A program made the position numbers and the translations under genes. DNA of 64,000 nt, from NCBI RefSeq assembly GCF_018069875.1, contig NZ_JAGQDF010000009.1, forward strand, positions 124,001-188,000, written 5' to 3'. The notes under the pieces were generated by a model. That model searched no databases. It was not told where the DNA came from and saw only the letters and a list, made by a program, of their open reading frames with translations. Positions 45,339 through 54,601 of the stretch are shown here, piece after piece. The DNA is from Ideonella alba (lineage in GTDB: Bacteria; Pseudomonadota; Gammaproteobacteria; Burkholderiales; Burkholderiaceae_C). Every line of letters begins with the position of its first letter. Within the stretch, counting starts at the first letter, position 1.

Positions 45339-46732
45339 CCCAAGACGATCGCATCCGTCTGCAACCCTTCCCCGCCGGGGGGCGGCTGCTGAAGGCGCCC
45401 GAGAACTTCCTCGATGCGCAAGGCATCCGCACCGTCTGGGCCGAGGCCAGGCAGGGGCGCCGCCATTTCATCCGCAGCGCTTTTGCGGCCGCGGCCGGCG
45501 CCAGCGCCGCTGGCGTCGCCCAGGCCACCTCGAACCCGGTGCCGGCCAGCGGGGGCGATGACAACATCCTGAACCTGCCCACCCACGCCACCACGCTGGG
45601 TGAGGGCGTGGCCACGCAGCCTTACGGCCTGCCGTCGAAGTTCGAGGCCAACGTGGCCCGCCGCCAGAGCCCGGGCCTGTCGCAGACCACCCAGGCCTCG
45701 GTCGCCTTCGCGCCGCTGCAGTCGCTGTTCGGCATTGTCACGCCCAGCGGCCTGCACTTCGAGCGCCACCATCAGGGCTGGTACGACATCGATCCGTCCA
45801 GGCACCGCCTGATGGTGCATGGCGCCGACGAGAAACTGGTCAGCAAGCCGCACGTCTTCACGATGGATGAGCTGATGCGGCTGCCCTCGGTGTCGCGCTT
45901 CCATTTCATCGAATGCGGCGCCAACACCTCGATCGAGTGGGGCAACGTGGCGGTGCCCACCGCGCAGTACACCCACGGCATGCTGTCGTGCAGCGAGTTC
46001 ACCGGCGTGCCGCTGAAGCTGGTGCTGGACATGTGCGGTGTCGACGCCAGGCGCGGCCGCTTCGTGCTGGCCGAGGGCGGTGACGGCTCGGCGATGACCC
46101 GCACCATCCCGATGTCGCTGATCGAGAGCGGCGAGGTGCTGCTGGCCTGGGGCCAGAACGGCGAGATGCTGCGCCCCCAGCAGGGCTACCCGCTGCGCCT
46201 GGTGGTGCCGGGCGTGCAGGGCGTCAGCTGGGTCAAGTACCTGCGGCGCATCAAGGTGGGCGACCAGCCCTTCGGCACCAAGGACGAGGTGCTGGGCTAC
46301 ACCGACCTGATGCCCGACGGCACGCACCGCCAGTACAGCAGCCTGATGGAGGTCAAGAGCGTGGTCACCACGCCCTCGGGCGGCCAGGTGCTGCTGGACA
46401 AGGGCTTCTACAACATCAGCGGCCTGGCCTGGTCGGGCCGCGGCAAGATCAAGCGGGTCGACGTGTCAGTGGACGGTGGGCGCAACTGGCGCGAGGCGCG
46501 CCTGGAGACGCCGGTGATGTCGAAGTGCCTGACGCGCTTCAACCTCGACTGGGTCTGGGACGGCCAGCCCGCGCTGATCCAGAGCCGGGCCACCGACGAG
46601 ACCGGCCACACCCAGGCCACCTACCGCCAACTGCGCGCGGTGCGCGGCACCCGCTCGATCTACCACAACAACGCCATCCAGACCTGGCTGGTCGAGGCCA
46701 ATGGTGAGGTGAAGAATGTCCAGCTGTCGTGA
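45335..46732 (+). CDS. soxC: Sulfane dehydrogenase molybdoprotein SoxC
   Basis: 465 residues. A Tat-like GRRHFIRSAFAAAAG lies unusually far in (41-55). The sulfite-oxidase fold has the molybdenum-ligating Cys-194 in FIECGANTSIEWG, then GVQGVSWVKYLRRIKV and the C-terminal Mo-co dimerisation domain (VDVSVDGGRNWREA). With SoxD it oxidises the SoxY-bound sulfane sulfur, so thiosulfate can go to sulfate without stored sulfur. GTG start at 45335 in a GTGA overlap with the regulator. Confidence 0.95.
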   Translation: MTQDDRIRLQPFPAGGRLLKAPENFLDAQGIRTVWAEARQGRRHFIRSAFAAAAGASAAGVAQATSNPVPASGGDDNILNLPTHATTLGEGVATQPYGLPSKFEANVARRQSPGLSQTTQASVAFAPLQSLFGIVTPSGLHFERHHQGWYDIDPSRHRLMVHGADEKLVSKPHVFTMDELMRLPSVSRFHFIECGANTSIEWGNVAVPTAQYTHGMLSCSEFTGVPLKLVLDMCGVDARRGRFVLAEGGDGSAMTRTIPMSLIESGEVLLAWGQNGEMLRPQQGYPLRLVVPGVQGVSWVKYLRRIKVGDQPFGTKDEVLGYTDLMPDGTHRQYSSLMEVKSVVTTPSGGQVLLDKGFYNISGLAWSGRGKIKRVDVSVDGGRNWREARLETPVMSKCLTRFNLDWVWDGQPALIQSRATDETGHTQATYRQLRAVRGTRSIYHNNAIQTWLVEANGEVKNVQLS

Positions 46733-47849
46733 TCTGCGTTCCGGTGTCGCCGCGCTGGCCCTGGGCCTGGGCCTGGCGGCGCTGGCCCACGGCGCCAGCA
46801 CCCCGGCGCCACCCAAGCCCGACGGCGGCCTGGCGCCGGTGTCCAGCGGCCTCTACAACGGCATCGGCCGCCCGGCCACCGAGCGGGAAATCGCCGCCTG
46901 GAACATCGACGTGCGCCCCGACCTGCAGGGCCTGCCCAAGGGGTCGGGGTCGGTCGCCCAGGGCCAGGACATCTGGGAATCCAAGTGCGCCGCCTGCCAT
47001 GGCGTCTTTGGCGAGTCGCGCGAGTTCTTCAGCCCCATCGTCGGCGGCACCACCAAGGACGATGTCAAGACCGGCCGGGTGGCCCGCCTGCTCGACGAGG
47101 CCTACCCCGAGCGCACGGCGATGATGAAGCTCAGCTCGGTCTCCACCCTGTTCGACTTCATCAACCGGGCGATGCCCTGGAACGCGCCGAAGTCCCTGAA
47201 GACCGACGAGGTCTATGCGGTCGTGGCCTACATCCTGAATCTGGCCTACGTGCTGCCCGACGACTATGTGCTGTCGGACCGCAACATGGCCGAGGTGCAG
47301 AAGCTCATCCCCAACCGCAACGGCATGCAGACCCGCCATGGCCTGTGGCCGGGCAAGGAACTCGGTCACGGCAAGCCCGATGTGCAAGGATCGGCCTGCA
47401 TGAAGGACTGTGCCACCGAGGTCAAGGTCGCGTCGCTGCTGCCTGAGTTCGCCCGCAACGCGCACGGCAACCTGGCCGATCAGCAGCGCATCGTCGGCGC
47501 GCAGTTGGGCGCCGACACCACCAGGCCCTCCGGGGCGCCTCGGGCGGCCGCGACGGCCGCAGCGAGCCCGGCGCCGGCCGCGGCGGCGACGCCAGCGCCG
47601 GCGATCGCGCTGCTCAGCAAGCACGGCTGCGTGGCCTGCCATGGCGTGGAGAACAAGATCGTCGGTCCGTCGCTGCGCGACGTGGCTGCGCGGCACGGCT
47701 CGCGGGCCGACGCCGTGGACTACCTGAGCGGCAAGATCCGCTCGGGAGGCGCAGGGCTATGGGGGGCGATCCCGATGCCAGCGCAGACCCTGTCGGAGAA
47801 TGATGCCCAGAGCATTGCCCAATGGCTGGCGGCCGGCGCCAAGAAATGA
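46716..47849 (+). CDS. soxD: Di-heme cytochrome c SoxD
   Basis: 377 residues with a signal peptide ending near AHG. Two heme domains: CAACH at 91-95 and CVACH at 305-309, joined by an Ala/Pro linker at about 270-297. The first domain has the SoxD features GLYNGIGRPAT, FDFINRAMPWNAPKSL and AYILNLAYVLPDDYVL. It takes electrons from SoxC. It overlaps soxC by 17 bp. Confidence 0.95.
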   Translation: MSSCRDLRSGVAALALGLGLAALAHGASTPAPPKPDGGLAPVSSGLYNGIGRPATEREIAAWNIDVRPDLQGLPKGSGSVAQGQDIWESKCAACHGVFGESREFFSPIVGGTTKDDVKTGRVARLLDEAYPERTAMMKLSSVSTLFDFINRAMPWNAPKSLKTDEVYAVVAYILNLAYVLPDDYVLSDRNMAEVQKLIPNRNGMQTRHGLWPGKELGHGKPDVQGSACMKDCATEVKVASLLPEFARNAHGNLADQQRIVGAQLGADTTRPSGAPRAAATAAASPAPAAAATPAPAIALLSKHGCVACHGVENKIVGPSLRDVAARHGSRADAVDYLSGKIRSGGAGLWGAIPMPAQTLSENDAQSIAQWLAAGAKK

Positions 47850-47941
47850 GTCGACCACCAGGGTCGACCGTCCTTTCAACCCTCGGGCTGGCGGCACCGG
47901 ACAGCACCCGACACCCTCTGTTTCCATCCAAGGAGAAATCC

Positions 47942-48400
47942 ATGATCCATCGTCGTGACATGCTGGCGCACAGCGCCACCGTCGCCGGTCTGCTGGCCAC
48001 CGCCGGTCTGGTCCCCACGGCAGCCCGCGCCAACTGGAACCAGCCGGCCTTCGATGCCAAGTCGATGGCCGAGGCCGTCAAGTCGCTGGGTGGCGCCGCG
48101 CCCACCGAGAGCAAGGACGTGGTGCTGACCGGCCCCGACATCGCCGAGAACGGCGCCGTGGTGCCGGTGGGTGCATCCACCAACCTGCCCGGTGTGAAGC
48201 GCCTGGCCATCCTGATCGAGAAGAACCCGTCGGCCCTGGCCGCGGTCTTCGAGGTCAGCGACGCGATCGACGCCAACATCGCCACCCGTGTGAAGATGGG
48301 CCAGTCGTCCAATGTGTACGCCGTGGCCATGATGGCCGACGGCAAGGTGCTCTACGCGACCAAGGAAATCAAGGTCACGCTCGGCGGCTGCGGCGGCTGA
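47942..48400 (+). CDS. soxY: Sulfur carrier protein SoxY
   Basis: 152 residues: a twin-arginine signal MIHRRDMLAHSATVAGL, a beta-sandwich body, and the essential C-terminal GGCGG whose Cys carries the sulfur intermediates. It is exported bound to SoxZ. AAGGAG precedes the ATG at 47942. The 92-bp gap after soxD contains no terminator that I can see. Confidence 0.97.
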   Translation: MIHRRDMLAHSATVAGLLATAGLVPTAARANWNQPAFDAKSMAEAVKSLGGAAPTESKDVVLTGPDIAENGAVVPVGASTNLPGVKRLAILIEKNPSALAAVFEVSDAIDANIATRVKMGQSSNVYAVAMMADGKVLYATKEIKVTLGGCGG

Positions 48401-48448
48401 TCGACAGTCCCCCTTCCAGCGAATCCAAGCAATCCAGGAGAACACACC

Positions 48449-48760
48449 ATGGCAGATCCGATGCGCATCCGCGCCCAGTCCGCTGGCGACAAGACCACTG
48501 TGCGCGTGCTGATGAGTCACGAAATGGAAACCGGCCAGCGCAAGGACAGCGCCGGCAAGGTGATCCCCGCCTGGTTCATCCAGGAAGTCAGTGCCACCCT
48601 GAACGGCAAGCCGGTGCTCAGCGCCCAGTGGGGCCCGTCGGTGTCGAAGAACCCCTTCCTGCAGTTCAGCGTCAAGGGCGCCAAGGCCGGTGACAAGGTG
48701 GCCGTCACCTGGACCGACAACAAGGGCGACAAGCGCACGGACGAAGCCACCGTGTCCTGA
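48449..48760 (+). CDS. soxZ: Sulfur carrier chaperone SoxZ
   Basis: 103 residues, no signal peptide, as expected for a partner that crosses with SoxY through Tat. Typical segments are MRIRAQSAGDKTTVRVLMSH split over two blocks, KVIPAWFIQEV and the end VAVTWTDNKGDKRTDEATV. It forms the SoxYZ dimer. The ribosome site is CAGGAG before the ATG at 48449. Confidence 0.97.
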   Translation: MADPMRIRAQSAGDKTTVRVLMSHEMETGQRKDSAGKVIPAWFIQEVSATLNGKPVLSAQWGPSVSKNPFLQFSVKGAKAGDKVAVTWTDNKGDKRTDEATVS

Positions 48761-48808
48761 GCCACGCAACCGCGCGCGACCCTTCCATCCATGTCCCCAG
48801 GAGACACC

Positions 48809-49612
48809 GTGTCCCACACGATCCGCTTGAGCCTCGCGGCCCTGGCACTGGCGCTGGGCGCCGGCGCCCAGGCCCAGAAGTCGGCCGCCGACGGCATCGC
48901 CGAATACCGTGCCATGCTGGCCGACGGCAATCCCGCCGAGCTGTTCGAAGCCAAGGGTGAAGACCTCTGGAAGAAGGCTCGCGGCCCGAAGAACGCGTCG
49001 CTCGAGCGGTGTGACCTGGGCAAGGGGCCGGGCGTCATCAAGGGCGCCTGGGTGGAGCTGCCGCGCTGGTTCGCCGACACCGGCCGCGTGCAGGACCTGG
49101 AGTCGCGCCTGCTGACCTGCATGGAGACCCTCCAGGGGCTGGACGCCAAGGCGATAGCAGCCACGCCCTTTGGCAAGGGCGAGCAGGCCAACATGGAGGC
49201 GCTGGCGGCCTACATCTCGGCCGAGTCGCGCGGCCTGAAGATGAACCTGCCGCAGGCCCATGCCGAAGAGAAGCGCATGTACGCGATGGGCCGCAAGGCC
49301 TTCTTCTTCCGCGGCGGGCCGATGGATTTCGCCTGCGCCACCTGCCACGGCGAGGCCGGCAAGCGCATCCGCCTGCAGGACCTGCCCGATCTGCGCGGCA
49401 ACCCCGGTGATGGGGTCGGCTTCGCGGCCTGGCCGGCCTACCGCGTCTCCAGCGGCGAGATGTGGAGCATGCAGCGCCGCCTGAACGACTGCTACCGCCA
49501 GCAGCGCTTCCCGTACCCGGGCTTCGCCTCCGAGGTGACGATCGCCCTGGGCGTGTACATGGGCGTGAACGCCAAGGGTGCCGAGTCGATCGCACCGGCG
49601 ATCAAGCGCTGA
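48809..49612 (+). CDS. soxA: L-cysteine S-thiosulfotransferase subunit SoxA
   Basis: 267 residues from the GTG at 48809, which has CAGGAG five bases upstream; an ATG at 48791 lacks one. Signal peptide to about residue 22. Heme site CATCH at 176-180 and the axial (persulfidable) Cys-228 in NDCYRQQRFPYPG. In place of the first heme there is a Cys pair, Cys-68 and Cys-104, so this is the single-heme SoxA form. With SoxX it attaches thiosulfate to SoxY. Confidence 0.95.
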   Translation: MSHTIRLSLAALALALGAGAQAQKSAADGIAEYRAMLADGNPAELFEAKGEDLWKKARGPKNASLERCDLGKGPGVIKGAWVELPRWFADTGRVQDLESRLLTCMETLQGLDAKAIAATPFGKGEQANMEALAAYISAESRGLKMNLPQAHAEEKRMYAMGRKAFFFRGGPMDFACATCHGEAGKRIRLQDLPDLRGNPGDGVGFAAWPAYRVSSGEMWSMQRRLNDCYRQQRFPYPGFASEVTIALGVYMGVNAKGAESIAPAIKR

Positions 49613-49630
49613 TCCAGCAGGAGACCCGTG

Positions 49631-50275
49631 ATGAAGAAAACCACCCCGCTGCTGGCCGCTGTCGCCGTCGTCGCTCTGGCTGGTTGCGCCAGTGCACCCA
49701 GTCCGGCCGAGTTGCAGGCGCAGTTCAGCGCGATGCTGAAGTCCTCGTTCCGCGACGAGGGCATCGCCAAGCTCGACCGGCTGGAGCAGGACGCCGGTCA
49801 GGCCGCCTGCTCCACCGGCCAGGCGCCCACGCCCGAGCAGGCCAAGGCCATCGAGGCCGAAGCCCTGGCGACGATCAAGCCACCCAGCGACGGCGCCTAC
49901 CTGGGCGACTGGCGCGAAGGCGAGAAGCTGGCCCAGAACGGCCGTGGCATGACCTGGACCGACAAGTCGGCCGACCCATCGGCCAACGGCGCCAACTGCT
50001 ACAACTGCCACCAGATCAGCAAGGCCGAGATCTCGTACGGCACGATCGGCCCCAGCCTGTACCAGTTCGGCAAGCTGCGCGGCGTGGCCAACCCGACCGC
50101 CCCGGAGGCGCAGGCGATGGTGCAGTACACCTGGGGCAAGCTCAACAATGCCTGGGCCTACAACGCCTGCTCCAACATGCCGCGCTTCGGGCACAAGAAG
50201 CTGCTGAACGAGCAGCAACTCAAGCACCTGATGGCGCTGCTGCTCGACCCCACCTCGCCGGTGAACGCGCAGTAG
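49631..50275 (+). CDS. soxX: Cytochrome subunit SoxX, probable lipoprotein
   Basis: 214 residues. The signal peptide VAVVALAGC ends in a lipobox with Cys-19, so the mature protein is probably lipid-anchored. An N-terminal helical extension at about 25-90 precedes the heme site CYNCH at 123-127 and the Met in SNMPRFG. The length is greater than the shortest SoxX proteins. AGGAG lies seven bases before the ATG at 49631. It pairs with SoxA. Confidence 0.94.
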   Translation: MKKTTPLLAAVAVVALAGCASAPSPAELQAQFSAMLKSSFRDEGIAKLDRLEQDAGQAACSTGQAPTPEQAKAIEAEALATIKPPSDGAYLGDWREGEKLAQNGRGMTWTDKSADPSANGANCYNCHQISKAEISYGTIGPSLYQFGKLRGVANPTAPEAQAMVQYTWGKLNNAWAYNACSNMPRFGHKKLLNEQQLKHLMALLLDPTSPVNAQ

Positions 50276-50307
50276 GCCGCCCCCGGTTTTTTCCGTGTCG
50301 TCGTCGT

Positions 50308-50333
50308 CCGCGCACCACCCTCGGGGTGCGCGG
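50308..50333. other. Hairpin in the soxX-soxB gap
   Basis: CCGCGCACC pairs with GGTGCGCGG around an eight-base loop. No T run follows. It may limit read-through into soxB or protect the upstream message. Confidence 0.5.
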
Positions 50334-50357
50334 GCTCCTTCCTTGGAAGCTTCCCCG

Positions 50358-52094
50358 ATGAATATCAGTAAGCGCGAATTCATGCAGGTGCTCAGCGCGG
50401 CCTCGGTGGCCGGCATGGGCCTGGGCCGATGGTCCGAGGCCGACGCGGCCACGGCGCAGAAGGGCCTGTACGACGTGCCCCGGTTTGGCAACGTCTCGTT
50501 CCTGCACATGACCGACTGCCATGCGCAGCTGATGCCGATCCGCTTCCGCGAACCCAGCGTGAACCTGGGCATCGGCGGCATGAAGGGCCAACTGCCGCAC
50601 CTGGTGGGCGAGCATCTGCTGAAGACCCTTGGTGCGCGTCCGGACACCGACCTGTCGCACGCCTTCACCTGCCTCGACTTCGAGAAGGCCTCGCGCCGCT
50701 ACGGCAAGGTCGGCGGCTTTGCCCACCTGGCCACGCTGGTCAGGCAGCTCAAGGCCAGCCGCCCGGGCGCGCTGCTGCTCGATGGCGGCGACACCTGGCA
50801 GGGTTCGGCCACCTCGCTGTGGACCAACGCCCAGGACATGGTCGACGCCTGCAAGCTGCTGGGCGTGGACGTGATGACCGGCCACTGGGAGTTCACCTAC
50901 GGCATGGAGCGCGTCCAGGAGATCGTCAACAAGGACTTCAAGGGCCAGGTCGACTTCGTCGCGCAGAACATCAAGACCACCGACTTCGGCGACCCCGTCT
51001 TCAAGCCCTATGTGATCCGCGAGATCAATGGCGTGCCCTGCGCCATCATCGGCCAGGCCTTCCCCTACACGCCGATCGCCAACCCGCGCTACATGGTGGC
51101 CGACTGGAGCTTCGGCATCCAGGACGAGAACATGCAGGCCATGGTGGACGAAGCCCGCGGCAAGGGGGCGCAGGTGGTGGTGGTGGTCAGCCACAACGGC
51201 ATGGATGTGGATCTGAAGATGGCCAGCCGGGTGCGCGGCATCGACGCCATCTTCGGCGGCCACACGCATGACGGCGTGCCGGTGGCCATTCCCGTGAAGA
51301 ACGCCGGCGGCACCACGCTGGTCACCAATGCGGGCTCGAACAGCAAGTTCCTCGGCCTGATGGACTTCGACGTCAAGGGCGGCAAGGTGGTGGACTTCCG
51401 CTACCGCCTGCTGCCGGTCTTCGCCAACCAGCTGCAGGCCGATCCGGCGATGGCGGCGCTGATCAGGAAGATTCGCGATCCCTACGAGACCAAGCTGAAC
51501 GAGAAGCTCGCCGTCACCGAAGGCCTGCTGTACCGCCGCGGCAACTTCAACGGCAGCTGGGACCAGCTGATCGTCGATGCGCTGATCGACGTGCAGGGCG
51601 CCGATCTGGCCTTCTCGCCGGGCTTCCGCTGGGGCACCTCGCTGCTGCCGGGCGAGACCATCACGCGCGAGCTGATGATGGACCAACTGGCCATCACCTA
51701 CCCCTACGCCACCCTCACCGAGATGAGTGGCGAGATGATCAAGACGGTGCTGGAAGACGTCTGCGACAACCTGTTCAACCCCGACCCCTACTACCAGCAG
51801 GGCGGCGACATGGTGCGCGTGGGCGGCCTCACCTACACCTGCACCCCGGGCGCGGCGATGGGCAGCCGCATCAGCGACATGCGCCTGAAGGGCAAGCCGA
51901 TCGACGCCGGCAAGACCTACAAGGTGGCCGGCTGGGCGCCGGTGGCCGAGGAAGCGCGCACTGCGCCCGGCAACAAGCCGGTGTGGGACGTGGTCGAAAC
52001 CTGGCTGAAGTCGCAGGGCGGCCGCGTCAAGCCGCGGGCCATCAACACGCCGTCGCTGGTCGGCGTGCAGGGCAACCCGGGGATGGTGGCCTGA
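50358..52094 (+). CDS. soxB: Thiosulfohydrolase SoxB
   Basis: 578 residues, the standard SoxB size. The N-terminal MNISKREFMQVLSAASVAGM acts as a Tat-type signal. The di-manganese 5'-nucleotidase-like domain has FLHMTDCHAQLMP, LLDGGDTWQGSATSLWT, GHWEFTYG, VVSHNGMDVD and FGGHTHDGVP. It releases sulfate from the SoxY-bound thiosulfonate. Last gene of the sox run, five bases from the convergent YeeE gene. Confidence 0.97.
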   Translation: MNISKREFMQVLSAASVAGMGLGRWSEADAATAQKGLYDVPRFGNVSFLHMTDCHAQLMPIRFREPSVNLGIGGMKGQLPHLVGEHLLKTLGARPDTDLSHAFTCLDFEKASRRYGKVGGFAHLATLVRQLKASRPGALLLDGGDTWQGSATSLWTNAQDMVDACKLLGVDVMTGHWEFTYGMERVQEIVNKDFKGQVDFVAQNIKTTDFGDPVFKPYVIREINGVPCAIIGQAFPYTPIANPRYMVADWSFGIQDENMQAMVDEARGKGAQVVVVVSHNGMDVDLKMASRVRGIDAIFGGHTHDGVPVAIPVKNAGGTTLVTNAGSNSKFLGLMDFDVKGGKVVDFRYRLLPVFANQLQADPAMAALIRKIRDPYETKLNEKLAVTEGLLYRRGNFNGSWDQLIVDALIDVQGADLAFSPGFRWGTSLLPGETITRELMMDQLAITYPYATLTEMSGEMIKTVLEDVCDNLFNPDPYYQQGGDMVRVGGLTYTCTPGAAMGSRISDMRLKGKPIDAGKTYKVAGWAPVAEEARTAPGNKPVWDVVETWLKSQGGRVKPRAINTPSLVGVQGNPGMVA

Positions 52095-52099
52095 CCGGG

Positions 52100-53209
52100 T
52101 CAGGGCCGCGGGTAGCTCTCGCTGCCGGTGGCCAGGGTCGGCGCCGCGGGCAGCACATCGCGCGGTCGGTCCAGCAGGTGATCGACCACGGTGCCCGCGG
52201 CCCAGATGCTGCACAGCGTGACCCAGGAGGTCAGCGCAAAGACCGCGGCCCCTGACACGCCGGCACCCACCGCACAACCGCCGGCCAGCATGCCGCCAAA
52301 GCCCATCAGCATGGCGCCGGCGATGTAGCGGCGCATGGACTGGCCATCCTTGAAGCCCTCCAGCGTCCACTCGCGCCACAGCAGGGCCGACACCAGGGAG
52401 CCCAGGGCCACGCCCGGTACCAGACCCAGGTCGAACTTCAGCGCGTGGCCGGGTGGCGAGAGCACCAGCATCAGGGTGTCGGCGGCCGGGCCTGTGAAGG
52501 ACAGGCTCTGCACCGGGATCACCAGATCAAAGGCCTGGCGCGACAGGGCCCAGGTGGTCAGCCAGGCCACGGCCACCATCAGGCCCACGCCGATCGCGCC
52601 GAACCAGCCCCAGAAGCGCACCTGCTGGCGCCAGGCCCACACCAGCGCGGCCAGCAGCCACACGCCACCGAAGACGACGCCGATCGTGTGGTTCCAGCCC
52701 AGCCAGGCCAGCAGGTCACGGGCCGAGCCGCCTTCGATGGTCCACCAACCGGCAATCTCCAGGCGCAGCGGTGACATCAGACCCGACAGCGCCGATTGCG
52801 CCGTCACGGCGAACACCAGGCCCGAGAGCAGGGCACGCAGGTTGCCCTGTGCCGCCAGCACCAGCAGGCGGCTGGAGCAGCCGCGCGCCAGGATCATGCC
52901 GGCGCCGAACATCGCGCCGCCCACGATGGCGCCGGACAGGCTGCCGCGGGCCGACAGCTGACGCGCATCACTCACGTCCAGCCAGCCGGCCAGAATGAAG
53001 GCCTGGGTGGCGATCACCGCGGTGGAGAAGGTGAACAGCCAGACGGTCAGCTTGCCCTCGCGCGTGCCGCGCGAAAACTCGATCACCGCCGAGCGCATGC
53101 AGAAGCGCGAGCGGTGGGCGAAGAAGCCGAACAGCACGCCGATGGCCGCGCCGGCCAGCGTGATGGCCCACATCTCGCCCACCTGGGCGATCAGGGATTC
53201 GAGGAACAT
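52100..53209 (-). CDS. YeeE/YedE-family sulfur transporter, full length
   Basis: 369 residues with nine or ten membrane helices in two repeats. Key Cys loops are FFAHRSRFCMRSAV, GAGMILARGCSSRLLV and MLAGGCAVGAGVSG, the TsuA thiosulfate pathway residues. It probably brings thiosulfate or related sulfur into the cytoplasm or moves it across. It follows fccB on the same strand after a hairpin and is convergent with soxB. Confidence 0.92.
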   Translation of the reverse strand: MFLESLIAQVGEMWAITLAGAAIGVLFGFFAHRSRFCMRSAVIEFSRGTREGKLTVWLFTFSTAVIATQAFILAGWLDVSDARQLSARGSLSGAIVGGAMFGAGMILARGCSSRLLVLAAQGNLRALLSGLVFAVTAQSALSGLMSPLRLEIAGWWTIEGGSARDLLAWLGWNHTIGVVFGGVWLLAALVWAWRQQVRFWGWFGAIGVGLMVAVAWLTTWALSRQAFDLVIPVQSLSFTGPAADTLMLVLSPPGHALKFDLGLVPGVALGSLVSALLWREWTLEGFKDGQSMRRYIAGAMLMGFGGMLAGGCAVGAGVSGAAVFALTSWVTLCSIWAAGTVVDHLLDRPRDVLPAAPTLATGSESYPRP

Positions 53210-53270
53210 GGCGGGCTCGTCCGGCGGCGCATCCGTGTGTGCTGATGCGGCGATGATGAGCCCGTGACCC

Positions 53271-53303
53271 TGCCCGGCCCTTGACCTTGGTCAGGCCCGG
53301 GCA
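53271..53303 (-). terminator. Hairpin between fccB and the YeeE gene
   Basis: TGCCCGG and CCCGGGCA form the lower stem, TTGACC and GGTCA the upper stem, around a TT loop. It lies 13 bp after the fccB stop. It lacks a T run, so it may be a partial terminator or mRNA 3' shield. Confidence 0.55.
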
Positions 53304-53315
53304 CCGCGGCCGCGG

Positions 53316-54590
53316 TCAACCGAGCACGTCGGCCCAGATGTTCTTCGCCCAGGCCTCGGCGTAGCGGCCTTCCAGGTCGGAGCGCACATCGGAGACGCCG
53401 CCCGAGCCGCCGATCGTGAAGAAGCTCTTCTTCGGCGCCTGGTACTCGTGCACGCTGGCCACGTGGATCACGTGGGTGGCGTCGACATAGCTCATGCAGA
53501 CGTTGGTCAGCATCGGGTGCGGGTTGACTTCCATGCCCTGCAGCTCGGCCACGATGGCGGCGGCGGTGACCTTGGCGTGCGAGTTGGCCATGTGGCCGGA
53601 CTTGGGCATGCCCTGGGCCACCTGGATCGCGTCGCCGATGACGTGGATGTCCTTGGCGGCCGTCGACTCGAAGGTCAGGAAGTCGGTATGGCACCAGCGG
53701 CCGTTGGCGTTGGCCAGACCGGTGTCCACCGCCAGCTTGCCGGCACGCATCACCGGCAGCACGTTCAGCACGTCGGCCTTGACGTCGTCCTGCACGTCGA
53801 ACTTCAGCGTGCGGCTCCTGCCGTCCACCGACACCGCCTTGTGCTGCGGCCGGTACTCCACCATCGGGCCGTAGATCTCGGCCCAGGCCTTCTTGAACAG
53901 CGGGCCCTTGGAGGTCACATCCTGGTTGGCGTCCAGGATCAGCACCTTGGACTTGGGCTTGTGCTGCTTCAGGTAGGCCGCCACCACGCTGGCGCGCTCG
54001 TAGGGGCCGGGAGGGCAGCGGTAGGGCGCCTCGGGGATGCTGATGGCGAACACGCCGCCGTCGCGCATCGACTCGAGCTGCCGGCGCAGCGCCATCGTCT
54101 CGGGGCCGGCCTTCCAGGCGTGCAGCACGTCGCCCGCGGCGTGGGCGGCCTGCAGGCCCTCGATCTGCTCCCACATGAAGTCGATGCCGGGGGCCAGCAC
54201 CAGCTTGTCATAGCTCACCGAGCCACCAGAAGCCAGGGTCGCGGTCTTCCTGGCCGGATCGACCGAGGCCACCCTGTCCTGCACCACGCGCACGCCATGC
54301 CTGCTGGACAGGCCGGTGTAGGGGTTGGTGATGTCGGCCATGGTCTTCATGCCGGCGATCACCAGGTTGGACACCGGGCAGGAGACAAAGGCCGCGCTGG
54401 GCTCGACCATCATCACGTCGATGCTGTAATCGGACAGCAGGCGGATGTACTTGGACACCGTTGCGCCACCGTAGCCACCGCCCACCACCAGCACCTTGGC
54501 CTTGTTCGCCGAGCCGACCGACGCGCAGCCGGCCACGCCCAGTGCGCTGCCAGCCACCAGGCCGGCCAGGAGTTGTCTGCGTTGCGTCAT
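53316..54590 (-). CDS. fccB: Flavocytochrome c sulfide dehydrogenase, flavoprotein subunit
   Basis: 424 residues. MTQRRQLLAGLVAGSALGVAGC combines a Tat-like RR with a lipobox (Cys-22). FAD binding is at KVLVVGGGYGGATVSKYI. FVSCPVSNLVIAG, YRCPPGPYERAS and TNVCMSYV supply the conserved cysteines of FccB/SoxF, the last two forming the redox disulfide. GGHIADA-type IHVIGDAI closes the flavin site. It oxidises sulfide to sulfur in the periplasm. GGGAGG precedes the ATG at 54590. Confidence 0.94.
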   Translation of the reverse strand: MTQRRQLLAGLVAGSALGVAGCASVGSANKAKVLVVGGGYGGATVSKYIRLLSDYSIDVMMVEPSAAFVSCPVSNLVIAGMKTMADITNPYTGLSSRHGVRVVQDRVASVDPARKTATLASGGSVSYDKLVLAPGIDFMWEQIEGLQAAHAAGDVLHAWKAGPETMALRRQLESMRDGGVFAISIPEAPYRCPPGPYERASVVAAYLKQHKPKSKVLILDANQDVTSKGPLFKKAWAEIYGPMVEYRPQHKAVSVDGRSRTLKFDVQDDVKADVLNVLPVMRAGKLAVDTGLANANGRWCHTDFLTFESTAAKDIHVIGDAIQVAQGMPKSGHMANSHAKVTAAAIVAELQGMEVNPHPMLTNVCMSYVDATHVIHVASVHEYQAPKKSFFTIGGSGGVSDVRSDLEGRYAEAWAKNIWADVLG

Positions 54591-54601
54591 GAGCACCTCC
54601 C

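Noticed and set aside
48791-48808. Upstream ATG as the start of soxA
   Set aside because: It lacks a ribosome site. The GTG at 48809 has CAGGAG at ideal spacing and gives a normal signal peptide.
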